Assembly: GCA_963558075.1 (NCBI GenBank)
Contig: CAUWFN010000004.1
Coordinates: forward strand, 1-14,917
Direction of reading: 5' to 3'
DNA from: CALHKP01 sp963558075
GTDB taxonomy: Bacteria; Bacillota; Clostridia; Peptostreptococcales; Anaerovoracaceae
Length of the DNA stretch: 14,917 nucleotides
The stretch's first letter is position 1. Each line of letters starts with the position of its first letter. The position numbers were made by a program, and so were the translations under genes. This document shows, one piece after another, positions 6,441-14,002 of this stretch. The notes below the pieces were generated by a model that was given only the letters and a program-made list of their open reading frames with translations, was not told where the DNA came from and did not search any database.

Positions 6441-7016
6441 TTATTCTGAAAGAAGTTCCTGAAGTGAAATTGTTTCAATTTCTTCACCCGTATCGATGTC
6501 TATAATCTTACATACTGTATTTGCTTCTTCTGCAGGTACACCGCTAAAGATTTGGTAGAATCCTCCGTATAAAAGATAAACATATGTAAGCAGAGAATCA
6601 TCGATGTTTTGGAGATAATCGGCAGAACTTACTTTTGCTGTAATTTCGGTGAAATCTTTGTTATGAGTAAGCTCTTTTATAGAAGATGTTCCTTCGTTTA
6701 TAAGCTCATTTGCATCCTCATCAAAATCACTTGCAAATTCTTTTAGAAGTTCCTTATGCTTTGCTTTTGACATTTTGTAGGTTAAAGATCCGTCCTCATT
6801 GACAGTGCATTCAATGCCTTCTTCCTTGGCCTCTTCAGTAGCCTCTTCTTTTGATTCTTCATCTAAGAAATCTGAAGGAATTGTAATCTCAACATTAACA
6901 AGATTCTCGTCAGCGGAAGCTGAATCTGATGATTTTTTGTCTTTACCGCAACCTGCAAGTGCAAAAGTAAGTACTAATGCTAGCAGAAGCGCAGTTAACT
7001 GTTTTGCTTTTTTCAT
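6441..7016 (-). CDS. small secreted lipoprotein of unknown function
   Basis: The 191-residue product has a lipoprotein signal peptide: positive start MKKAKQ, hydrophobic core and lipobox 'LAGC' with the modifiable Cys at 23. A Ser/Asp/Lys linker (about 24-38) follows. The mature part is acidic and mixed helix/strand ('VNVEITIPSDFLDEESKEEATEEAKEEG', 'CTVNEDGSLTYKMSKAKHKELLKE'). I do not recognise a named domain. Similar small Clostridia lipoproteins are annotated only as hypothetical. The start is well set by AAGGAGG nine bases upstream. It is transcribed alone from a good promoter, back to back with the ABC-F gene. Confidence 0.88.
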   Translation of the reverse strand: MKKAKQLTALLLALVLTFALAGCGKDKKSSDSASADENLVNVEITIPSDFLDEESKEEATEEAKEEGIECTVNEDGSLTYKMSKAKHKELLKEFASDFDEDANELINEGTSSIKELTHNKDFTEITAKVSSADYLQNIDDSLLTYVYLLYGGFYQIFSGVPAEEANTVCKIIDIDTGEEIETISLQELLSE

Positions 7017-7045
7017 AATGTTCCTCCTTAATTATTACTGAAATA

Positions 7046-7061
7046 GCCGGAAAAATCCGGC
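7046..7061 (-). other. GC-rich hairpin in the lipoprotein 5' leader
   Basis: A 6-bp arm pair GCCGGA/TCCGGC with a 4-nt loop lies in the predicted 5' leader of the lipoprotein mRNA, about 15 nt before the AAGGAGG. No T-run follows on either strand, so it is not a terminator. It could be a 5' stabilising stem. Confidence 0.45.
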
Positions 7062-7080
7062 AAGATAAACGTATAGTAAA

Positions 7081-7109
7081 AGTATAGTACTTAGCCTATT
7101 GAAAATCAA
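7081..7109 (-). promoter_or_regulatory. sigma-A promoter of the lipoprotein gene
   Basis: On the minus strand, TTGATT (7104-7109), an exact 17-nt spacer and TATACT (7081-7086) precede the gene. Transcription should start near 7074 and give a leader of about 58 nt that contains the GCCGGA hairpin. Confidence 0.75.
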
Positions 7110-7164
7110 GAACGTGGAAAGGGAATGTAGCTTGCCAAAAACAGGATGCAGCGCGCTAAAAAGC

Positions 7165-7193
7165 AAGACATTGCAGAGGTTCTATGATATAAT
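7165..7193 (+). promoter_or_regulatory. promoter of the ABC-F / two-component unit
   Basis: AAGACA (7165-7170), a 17-nt spacer and a perfect TATAAT (7188-7193) preceded by TGA make an extended -10. The start codon is at 7227 after AGGAG. As no terminator is visible before 11071, this promoter could also drive the kinase and regulator genes. Confidence 0.65.
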
Positions 7194-7226
7194 AAAATGT
7201 GAAAAATTTATCAGGAGAAAAAAGAT

Positions 7227-9095
7227 ATGGTGTTACTAACAGCAGAAAATATAAAGAAAAGTTATACAGAAAAACCTCTTCTTGAGGATATAAGTTTTAC
7301 AATTAACGAGGGCGATAAGATCGGTCTAATCGGTGTAAATGGAACAGGAAAGTCAACACTTCTAAAGATTACTGCAGGGACTGTTGATGAAGAAGGCGGA
7401 AAAATAATCCGTGCAAGGGAGCTTAGATGCGGATATCTTCCTCAAAATCCGCAGTATAATCCAGAGTTTACGATAATGCAGCAAGCTGACGAGTACAAGA
7501 ATGCGTATGGTGCAGGTTTTCATGATTTTGAGTTTAGGTCCGTTCTAACAAAGCTAGGTATAACTGATTTTGAGCAGAAGATGGGCGAGCTTTCCGGAGG
7601 ACAGCGCAAGCGCGTTGCTCTTGCGGCAGTGCTTGCGCAGGATACAAATCTGCTGATTCTGGACGAGCCGACAAACCATATGGATGAGGATATTATCAAG
7701 TGGATGGAAGAGCGCCTGAGAAAATACAAGGGTGCTATTTTCATGATTACACATGATAGATATTTCCTTGACCGTGTTACAAACAAAATCTTTGAAGTGG
7801 ACAAAGGAAAACTCTATAGCTATGACGGAAACTATGACTATTATCTGGAGCTTAAGGCGGCACGTGAAGAGAGCATGATTGCCTCTGAGCGAAAGAGAAG
7901 AGCTATATACAAGAAGGAGCTTGCTTGGATTAGGAGAGGCGCTCAGGCTAGAACTACGAAGGCGAAGTGCAGAATCGACCGCTTTCACGAGCTAGAAAAC
8001 AGTAGGCTTGTTATAGATGACAGCAGGCTTGAAATTTCATCAGCCTCAAGTCGTATGGGGAAAAAGGTTATAGAGCTTGAGAATATATCAAAGTCATATG
8101 ACGATAGAATGCTTATTAACGATTTTAGCTATATACTCCTTAGACGTGACAGAGTTGGTGTAATAGGTCCTAACGGCTGCGGAAAATCAACGCTCCTCAA
8201 GATTATAACTCGCCAGCTTGAGCCAGATACAGGAACTGTTGAAACTGGAGAAACTGTCAAGATTGGATATTTTGCTCAGGAAAATCAGGCTCTCGACGAT
8301 GATAAGAGAATAATCAGATTCATAAGCGATATAGCAGAGAATGTAAAGACTGATGATGGGTACTTTTCTGCATCTCAGATGTTAGAGCGTTTTCTGTTTC
8401 CACCTTACATGCATTCGGTGAAGGTAGGCGCTTTGTCTGGTGGAGAAAAGAGAAGACTATATCTTCTTAGCATACTTATGCAGGCACCAAATGTTTTGAT
8501 TTTGGACGAGCCCACAAACGATCTTGACATAGAGACTCTTACAATTTTAGAAGATTATCTGGATGATTTTCAGGGAGCTGTTATAGCTGTCTCCCACGAT
8601 AGATACTTCCTTGACAGAGTATGTGAAAGGACTCTTGCTTTTAGAGATGGTGGGGAAATAAGGCTTTACAATGGCGGCTATAGCGATTTTGATGCTGCAA
8701 GAACAGAGGAGGAAAAACAGCTCAAAGCCCTCAGAAAAAAATCGGCTGAGAAGGCAGAAACTGCAAAAGCGCAGGATAATGTAGACGATTTAAAAGTGCA
8801 GGGAAAAGAAGTAGGAGCGTCTGAAAACACAGCATCAAAGGCTTCTCAGAAGGCGAAGTTTACATTCAACGAAAAGTATGAATTTGAACATATAGATGAG
8901 GAAATAGAAAAGCTAGAAAAAGCTATAGAAGATAAGGAAAAGGAGATAAAGGATAATCCTACAGCATATTCAATGCTTGCAACTCTTATGGAGGAAAAAG
9001 ACGAGCTTGAGCTTCAGCTTCTTGAGAAAATGGAGCGCTGGGAATATCTAAATGAGATAAACGAAAGAATAAAGCAGCAGAGAAATGGAAAGTAG
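7227..9095 (+). CDS. ABC-F family ATPase (Uup/YfmR type)
   Basis: ABC-F proteins are soluble twin-ATPases that act on the ribosome, in translation rescue or antibiotic protection, and are not transporters. The 622 residues hold ABC1, with Walker A 'GVNGTGKST' 36-44, signature 'LSGGQ' 122-126 and Walker B 'LLILDEPTNHMD' 142-153. The interdomain linker is about 200-275. ABC2 has 'GPNGCGKST' 314-322, 'LSGGE' 403-407 and 'LILDEPTNDLD' 425-435. A charged C-terminal coiled coil (about 550-620) follows. That tail and the total length fit Uup/YfmR. No membrane segment is present. All catalytic motifs are intact. The sensor kinase gene starts 2 nt after its stop. Confidence 0.93.
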   Translation: MVLLTAENIKKSYTEKPLLEDISFTINEGDKIGLIGVNGTGKSTLLKITAGTVDEEGGKIIRARELRCGYLPQNPQYNPEFTIMQQADEYKNAYGAGFHDFEFRSVLTKLGITDFEQKMGELSGGQRKRVALAAVLAQDTNLLILDEPTNHMDEDIIKWMEERLRKYKGAIFMITHDRYFLDRVTNKIFEVDKGKLYSYDGNYDYYLELKAAREESMIASERKRRAIYKKELAWIRRGAQARTTKAKCRIDRFHELENSRLVIDDSRLEISSASSRMGKKVIELENISKSYDDRMLINDFSYILLRRDRVGVIGPNGCGKSTLLKIITRQLEPDTGTVETGETVKIGYFAQENQALDDDKRIIRFISDIAENVKTDDGYFSASQMLERFLFPPYMHSVKVGALSGGEKRRLYLLSILMQAPNVLILDEPTNDLDIETLTILEDYLDDFQGAVIAVSHDRYFLDRVCERTLAFRDGGEIRLYNGGYSDFDAARTEEEKQLKALRKKSAEKAETAKAQDNVDDLKVQGKEVGASENTASKASQKAKFTFNEKYEFEHIDEEIEKLEKAIEDKEKEIKDNPTAYSMLATLMEEKDELELQLLEKMERWEYLNEINERIKQQRNGK

Positions 9096-9097
9096 AA

Positions 9098-11074
9098 ATG
9101 CTTAAATCACTTGTAAAATATGGATTTGCAGTACTTCTTGCAGTAGTATGCTTTACTTTGATAGTGCAGATGAAATATAGCCTGTCGCTACCTGAGTATT
9201 TAGCATACTCTATGCCTTTGACTCAAGAAGAAAAAGCGTATCTAAAAGAAAATAAAAAGCTTGTATGTAGTATTGACCCAGACATATCGCCATATTCCTT
9301 TATAAATGAGGATACGGGAGAGCCGGAGGGTATGATATACGACTATCTTCGTGCTCTTGCTCTTGAGATTGGGATAGATGCAGAGTTTACATATAACGAG
9401 GGAAGAGATTCAATCGAGGCTCTTAAGGACGGAAAAGCCGACATGATCACAGCTTTCTTCGACAAAAAAGGCTCGCCGGATTACTTGTCAGCACAGAGGC
9501 TTTGCAGAATACGAGGCGTAATTGTATCAAAGTCAGACTCTGAGTACATAAAAAACGCTAAAAATATGAACGGGAAAAATATAGTTCTCGTAACGGAAAC
9601 CTCTATGGAGGACATGTTTTTGGACGGCATAAAATTTACTCCTAATACGAAAATCACAAGAGTCGCAGATACAAGGCAGGCTCTCAATATGCTCACAGAG
9701 AAAAAGTGCGATGCTGTAGTCGGAATCGAGAGTTTGATTCGCCACAGTGCATCGGCAGATAATATGGAAAAAGATATTTACATAAGCCCAGATCCTCTGT
9801 TTGATGGATATATGACGGCAGGTGTAAGTACATATGATACGCAGCTTCTGAACATCGTGAACAAAGGCCTTCTGAAACTGAAAAAGAACGGAATTATGCT
9901 CCATACTGAGCGAAAATGGCTCGGTGATGCAGCGCCGGCAGTTGCGGACAATTCCAATGTCAAGATTGCTCAGTACATAATGATATTTTGTGTTATGGCT
10001 GTGCTTTTTCTTATGTTCTGGGAAGGCGTGCTAAACAGGAGAATTGATGCAAAAACACGGGAGATAAATTACCAGAAAAACAACCTGCAGCAGGTAATAG
10101 ATAGTATTGGTTCTATGCTTGTTTTGATTAACAAAAAAAATAGAATAGAATTTTGCAATAGAAGCTGCCGCGAGATTACAGGCCTTACACAAGAGGAGCT
10201 TCGCCGCAAAGACGTGTATGAAATAGAGATTCTGTCGCATTTTCTAAGCAGCCTTGGAGAAGGCGAATCTAGCGGTGAGTTTTTCTTTAACGGAAGATAT
10301 TACAACGTCAGACTAGAAAATATCAAAGCAAGGAAGGGAAGCATTCTTCTCGTATGTGACGATTGTACAGACAAGCGCTTTGCTGAGCAGAAGCTGAGAC
10401 AGGAAAACAAGATGAGCGCAGTAGGCCAGCTTTCGGCAGGTTTAGCTCATGAAATCAGAAACCCACTTGGCCTGATAAAAAATTATTCATATATTCTCAA
10501 AGGCTATGCTACAGACGAAATGTCAAAGCATTCCCTCGAGGTAATTGGAGATTCGGTTGCAAGAATCAATACTCTAATAGAAAATCTTCTGAGCTTTTCC
10601 CGCCTTAGTGGCGATAAACCATCAAAATTTGACATAGGAAAATCCCTGGAAAATATCTTTGCTCTAGAAAAGAAAAAGCTAGAGAAGGCTTCTGTAGATT
10701 TCCGCCTTATTTATCCAAAGAACACAGAGGTTTACACGATAGAGGAAGCTATCAAGATAATTTCCTACAACCTAGTGAATAATGCTGTAGAGGCGATGGA
10801 AGATGCAAAAACAAAGACGAGAAAGCTGAGCGTAAAGGTTTCTGTTCAAAACAACATACTGAACATGCAATTTAGAAACAACGGACCAGTAATTTCCGAA
10901 GAAAATCTAGAAAATATTTTCAATCCGTTTTTTACAACAAAAGAAACCGGCACGGGCCTCGGCCTTTATATTGTCAGCAGTGAGATAGATAAGCTCGGTG
11001 GAAGCATCAGTGTAACTAGTAGCGAGAAGGAAACCTCATTCAACATTAGCATACCTATGGAGGAAGTGAAATGA
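9098..11074 (+). CDS. sensor histidine kinase with solute-binding-protein-like sensor domain
   Basis: This 658-residue kinase pairs with the NtrC-type regulator that overlaps its end. An N-terminal membrane segment (about 8-24) is followed by an extracytoplasmic SBP_bac_3/Venus-flytrap-like domain (about 50-277, 'LVCSIDPDISPYSFINEDTGEPEG'). A second membrane segment (about 288-308), PAS domain (about 325-430) and HisKA come next, with phospho-accepting H451 in 'GLAHEIRNPL'. HATPase_c (about 550-655) has N-box 'NLVNNAVEAM' and 'GTGLGL' at 618-623. The ligand is unknown. The residues that clamp amino acids in classical SBPs do not appear conserved. Its placement before a transporter suggests it senses the transported solute or a related signal. 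It starts 2 nt after the ABC-F gene with only a weak GGAAAG site, suggesting translational coupling. Confidence 0.92.
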   Translation: MLKSLVKYGFAVLLAVVCFTLIVQMKYSLSLPEYLAYSMPLTQEEKAYLKENKKLVCSIDPDISPYSFINEDTGEPEGMIYDYLRALALEIGIDAEFTYNEGRDSIEALKDGKADMITAFFDKKGSPDYLSAQRLCRIRGVIVSKSDSEYIKNAKNMNGKNIVLVTETSMEDMFLDGIKFTPNTKITRVADTRQALNMLTEKKCDAVVGIESLIRHSASADNMEKDIYISPDPLFDGYMTAGVSTYDTQLLNIVNKGLLKLKKNGIMLHTERKWLGDAAPAVADNSNVKIAQYIMIFCVMAVLFLMFWEGVLNRRIDAKTREINYQKNNLQQVIDSIGSMLVLINKKNRIEFCNRSCREITGLTQEELRRKDVYEIEILSHFLSSLGEGESSGEFFFNGRYYNVRLENIKARKGSILLVCDDCTDKRFAEQKLRQENKMSAVGQLSAGLAHEIRNPLGLIKNYSYILKGYATDEMSKHSLEVIGDSVARINTLIENLLSFSRLSGDKPSKFDIGKSLENIFALEKKKLEKASVDFRLIYPKNTEVYTIEEAIKIISYNLVNNAVEAMEDAKTKTRKLSVKVSVQNNILNMQFRNNGPVISEENLENIFNPFFTTKETGTGLGLYIVSSEIDKLGGSISVTSSEKETSFNISIPMEEVK

Positions 11075-12450
11075 CAGAAAAAAAGAATTACAGAATTCTC
11101 ATCGTAGATGATGAGGTAGAATATCAGACCGTGTTTTCGTACATTCTTTCTGCGGGAGGCTACATGGTTGAAACAGCATCTAGCGGCAGAGAGGCGCTCG
11201 AAAAGCTCGAAAAAGAGAGCTTTGATCTAGTTATGACTGACTTTAAAATGCCAGAGATGGACGGACTTGCGCTTATGAAAGAAGTAAAGGACAAACATCC
11301 CGGGACAGAAGTTATGATAATCACAGCCTTTGGAACTGTCGAAAGCGCGGTAGATGCGATGAAGCACGGTGCAGCCGGATATTTTATCAAAGGAAATGAT
11401 CCAGAAGAGCTGATTGTCGACATAAATAGGCTTGCGAAGATTAAGCTATTAGAAAACGAAAACAGATTCCTGCAGGAATCCTTTGATTCTGATGATATGT
11501 TTCTTGCTAGCAAAAACAGGGCTTATAATAGGGTTCTTGAAACTTGCAGAAAGGTTGCAAAATCAGATATAAACGTTTTAATCCTCGGAGAGTCAGGGGT
11601 CGGCAAGGAAATAATAGCAAAATATATCCATCGCCTTAGCGGAAGAAAGGGCGGTCATTTTGTTGCTGTAAACTGCCAGGTGTTCGGAGATGGAACGCTA
11701 GAATCAGAACTTTTCGGCCATGAGAAGGGAGCGTTTACAGGGGCTGTCGAAAAAAGAATCGGAAGATTTGAGACTGCAAATGGCGGGACTCTTTTTCTCG
11801 ATGAAATCGGTGACATGCCCATGAGCATACAGGGAAAGCTTTTGCGTGTTTTAGAAACAAAGACGATAGAAAGGGTAGGAAGTAACAGAGCAATTGACCT
11901 TGACACAAGGTTCATATCCGCCACAAACAAAGATTTGGAAAGCGCGATAGAAGAAGGAACCTTCAGGGAAGACCTTTTGTTTAGAATAAATACTATAACT
12001 GTTACGGTTCCGCCGCTTAGGGAAAGAATGGAGGATCTTCCGGGGCTTGTTGATTTTTTCGTAAGGAAAATTGAAAAGGACCAGAAAAAGAAGATTACAA
12101 GAATTTCTGATGATGCCTGGGAATATCTTTTAAATTACGATTTTCCCGGCAATGTGAGAGAGCTAAAAAATATTCTCGAGAGAATGGTTGCGCTCAGTGA
12201 AAACGGTGAGCTTTGCAGTATAGGAACCGTTAGCGGGTCAAATTCGGGATCAAAGAATCTGCCGTGCGGTGTGCAGCTTCAGAGCAGTTTTGATGATTCG
12301 CTTAGGGATGCAAGAGCTCAGTTTGAGAAGAATTACATAGAAAATGTGTTGAAAAACTGCGGCGGAAACGTATCTCAGGCAGCAGATGTTCTAAAGATAA
12401 CTAAGCGCCAGTTATGGAACAAAATCTCGGAATACAACATTACGAAATAG
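11071..12450 (+). CDS. NtrC-family sigma-54-dependent response regulator
   Basis: This 459-residue enhancer-binding protein activates RNA polymerase carrying sigma-54. The REC domain (about 7-120) has D13/D14, phospho-accepting D57 in 'LVMTDFKMPEMDG' and K107. The AAA+ domain (about 145-375) has Walker A 'GESGVGKE' 173-180, the sigma-54-contacting 'GAFTGA' 220-225, Walker B 'LFLDE' 241-245 and an 'R-ED-LLFRIN' region at 299-307. A linker and a Fis-type HTH (about 415-457, 'NYIENVLKNCGGNVSQAADVLKITKRQLWNKI') follow. The ATG overlaps the kinase stop (ATGA). Its probable target is immediately downstream: three palindromic boxes and a sigma-54 promoter in front of the NhaC-family gene. Confidence 0.95.
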   Translation: MTEKKNYRILIVDDEVEYQTVFSYILSAGGYMVETASSGREALEKLEKESFDLVMTDFKMPEMDGLALMKEVKDKHPGTEVMIITAFGTVESAVDAMKHGAAGYFIKGNDPEELIVDINRLAKIKLLENENRFLQESFDSDDMFLASKNRAYNRVLETCRKVAKSDINVLILGESGVGKEIIAKYIHRLSGRKGGHFVAVNCQVFGDGTLESELFGHEKGAFTGAVEKRIGRFETANGGTLFLDEIGDMPMSIQGKLLRVLETKTIERVGSNRAIDLDTRFISATNKDLESAIEEGTFREDLLFRINTITVTVPPLRERMEDLPGLVDFFVRKIEKDQKKKITRISDDAWEYLLNYDFPGNVRELKNILERMVALSENGELCSIGTVSGSNSGSKNLPCGVQLQSSFDDSLRDARAQFEKNYIENVLKNCGGNVSQAADVLKITKRQLWNKISEYNITK

Positions 12451-12454
12451 TTTT

Positions 12455-12512
12455 AGGAAATAAAATTCACAAGTGGAGTGAAATAAATTTCACTTACTGA
12501 AAAAAATTTCAC
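12455..12512. promoter_or_regulatory. three tandem palindromic enhancer boxes (UAS)
   Basis: Box 2 at 12478-12493 is GTGAAATAAATTTCAC, with perfect 7-bp arms. Box 3 at 12497-12512 (CTGAAAAAAATTTCAC) matches it at 14 of 16 bases, and box 1 at 12455-12470 (AGGAAATAAAATTCAC) at 13 of 16. Starts are 23 and 19 bp apart, close to two helical turns. They end 53 bp before the sigma-54 promoter. Their number, symmetry and place directly after an NtrC-family gene make them the likely binding sites for its Fis HTH dimers. Confidence 0.8.
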
Positions 12513-12565
12513 CTACGAAGATGGATAAAGCAGTAAGAATGTTAAAAAATGAACAAAAAATATTT

Positions 12566-12581
12566 TGGCATGATTTCTGCT
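12566..12581 (+). promoter_or_regulatory. sigma-54 (-24/-12) promoter
   Basis: TGGCATGATTTCTGCT matches the consensus TGGCACGNNNNTTGCW at 10 of its 12 fixed positions, with the invariant GG and GC at the exact spacing. Transcription should start near 12592, 45 nt before the NhaC-family ATG. The promoter lies downstream of the three enhancer boxes. Confidence 0.9.
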
Positions 12582-12585
12582 TATA

Positions 12586-12612
12586 TAGGGAGTGTAAGAT
12601 AAATACTCCCTA
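12586..12612. promoter_or_regulatory. inverted repeat over the predicted transcription start
   Basis: Perfect 8-bp arms TAGGGAGT (12586-12593) and ACTCCCTA (12605-12612) lie 11 nt apart. The predicted start (about 12592) falls in the left arm, so the transcript could not form the full stem. This favours a DNA operator rather than an RNA hairpin. No T-run follows. Confidence 0.55.
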
Positions 12613-12636
12613 CAGGTATAAAGGTAAGGAGTATTT

Positions 12637-13668
12637 ATGGAAAATAAAACTGAACAGAAGAAGCCCCCGCTTTGGCTTGCTCTAGTTCCGTTTGCATGTC
12701 TGATACTTGTAATGCTTCCGAGCGTTATACTTCTCGGGGCAAGTCCGCAGATACCTTTGATAATCAGTATTATGGTTACATCGCTTATAGGTATTCTTGC
12801 TCTCGGGTGCAGATGGGAACAGATAGAAAAGGCAATGGTGGATGCAAATGCAATGGCTATGCAGGCTAACTTTATCATCATGATAGTAGGCTGTCTTATA
12901 GGAGTATGGATGGCAGGTGGAATCGTACCGGGACTTATATATTATGGTCTCAAGATATTTACACCGGGAATCTTTCTCACGTGTCTTCCTGCGATCTGTG
13001 CTATTATATCTGTCTGCACAGGTTCTGCGTGGACTACGGCAGGAACCATAGGAATTGCGGCCATGGGGATTGCGGCAGGTCTGGGTATACCACTTCCTAT
13101 TGCAGCAGGGGCCATCATTACAGGAGCGCAGCTCGGCGACAAACTATCTCCGTTGTCGGACAGTACAAATCTAGCGGCCGGAGTTACAGGTGTCAATCTC
13201 TTTGACCATGTAAAACACATGCTTTGGACAACTGTACCGAGTTTCTTGATTGCGAATGTGATATTTGCAGTGATAGGTACAAGATACAGCTCAGATGCTG
13301 CGGATATTTCACAGATAAACATGATCTGTGACACGCTGCAGGCTAATTTCAAAATAACGCCATGGATTTTTATAGCGCCTGCGTCTGTAATTTTGATGAT
13401 TATCCTCAAGATTCCGGCCATACCCGGCATGGTCTTTGGGACGGTCGTCGGAGTGGTATTTGCTTTTGTTCAGGGAGAGGATGCTGGTGCGGTAGTTAAC
13501 CAAATGATTTACGGCTATGAGCTTTCGACGGGAAACGGAATGGTCGATACTCTGCTTAACAGAGGAGGCATGCAGGAGATGATGTATACAATTTCTCTTG
13601 TAATCTGCGCTCTAGCATTTGGAGAGCTCCAACCTATTGTCACTCTCTGTCAATCTGAGGTAAGGTAA
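12637..13668 (+). pseudogene. nhaC: NhaC-family Na+/H+ antiporter-like transporter, 3' end lost
   Basis: NhaC-family carriers are inner-membrane antiporters. Members exchange Na+/H+ or, in relatives such as MleN, organic anions. Residues 1 to about 329 are a continuous, clean family match with many membrane helices and the typical 'GSAWTTAGTIGIAAMGIAAGLGIPLPIAAGAIITGAQLGDKLSPLSDSTNLAA' region (about 129-181). Family members are normally about 450-480 residues. Here identity stops in 'ICALAFG' (about 13623), where 'GGI(L/M)E...' is expected. The frame then runs 14 unrelated residues (ELQPIVTLCQSEVR) to a TAA in foreign DNA. The lost part holds the last helices, so the product is probably inactive. 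Start ATG with AAGGAG. It is the target of the sigma-54 promoter. The true substrate is not determined. Confidence 0.85.
13619..13632. other. putative attachment-site core at the element junction
   Basis: TTGGAG-AG-CTCCAA, a 14-bp quasi-palindrome with perfect 6-bp arms, sits exactly where similarity to NhaC ends. Its left arm is transporter sequence and its right arm is element sequence. This fits a tyrosine-recombinase crossover site. The extent of the core cannot be fixed without the other junction. Confidence 0.45.
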
Positions 13669-13729
13669 ACCCATATGGGACACTATTAAAAACTGTTTCC
13701 GATTCAATTTGAGTTATTCTGAATACCCC

Positions 13730-13759
13730 CTCTGTCAAGCTCTGTAAAGCTCTGAAAGT
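13730..13759. repeat. three tandem 10-bp repeats
   Basis: CTCTGTCAAG, CTCTGTAAAG and CTCTGAAAGT follow each other without gaps. A separate copy, CTCTGTCAA, lies at 13645-13653 near the junction. A 10-bp period puts each copy on the same face of the helix, as for arm-type recombinase or excisionase sites. Confidence 0.65.
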
Positions 13760-13779
13760 TAGCTGATTGTTTGCTCCAG

Positions 13780-13854
13780 CTAATAATTGGGGAATGCCTT
13801 GATATTACCATCGACATCTGTTATATGACCACCATGCTTCGTACGTTCGATCAT
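13780..13854 (-). pseudogene. short coding remnant in the element
   Basis: On the minus strand an ATG at 13854 opens 24 codons ending in TAG. The last 18 residues, HGGHITDVDGNIKAFPNY, read like the end of a real protein rather than random translation. There is no ribosome binding site, and an in-frame TGA lies five codons upstream. I do not recognise the parent family. It may be the tail of a decayed element gene. Confidence 0.3.
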
Positions 13855-14002
13855 GGTAAACAGTATTCAATTAAACTTCCTATCGAAAGCACAAGATATT
13901 TTCTTGTCTATAAATAATATAACGCATACGAGACGGTTTGTCCATGCGTTTTTGACTGGCAAATTTTATTCAGTAAAAATATCTGTAACCTTTTTTGTAA
14001 CT

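Noticed and set aside
7131..7167. CTTGC...GCAAG inverted repeat before the ABC-F promoter, as an attenuator or ribosomal-drug sensor leader
   Set aside because: The arms are only 5 bp with a 27-nt loop and lie upstream of the -10 box, so they would not be in the transcript.
12942..13430. Long minus-strand open frame antisense to the transporter gene
   Set aside because: It is a shadow of the strong codon bias of the NhaC-family gene; no ribosome binding site or family match.
13801..13860. ACCATG...CATGGT inverted repeat as the element end
   Set aside because: The arms are only 6 bp and the site lies about 200 bp inside the point where nhaC similarity ends; likely chance.
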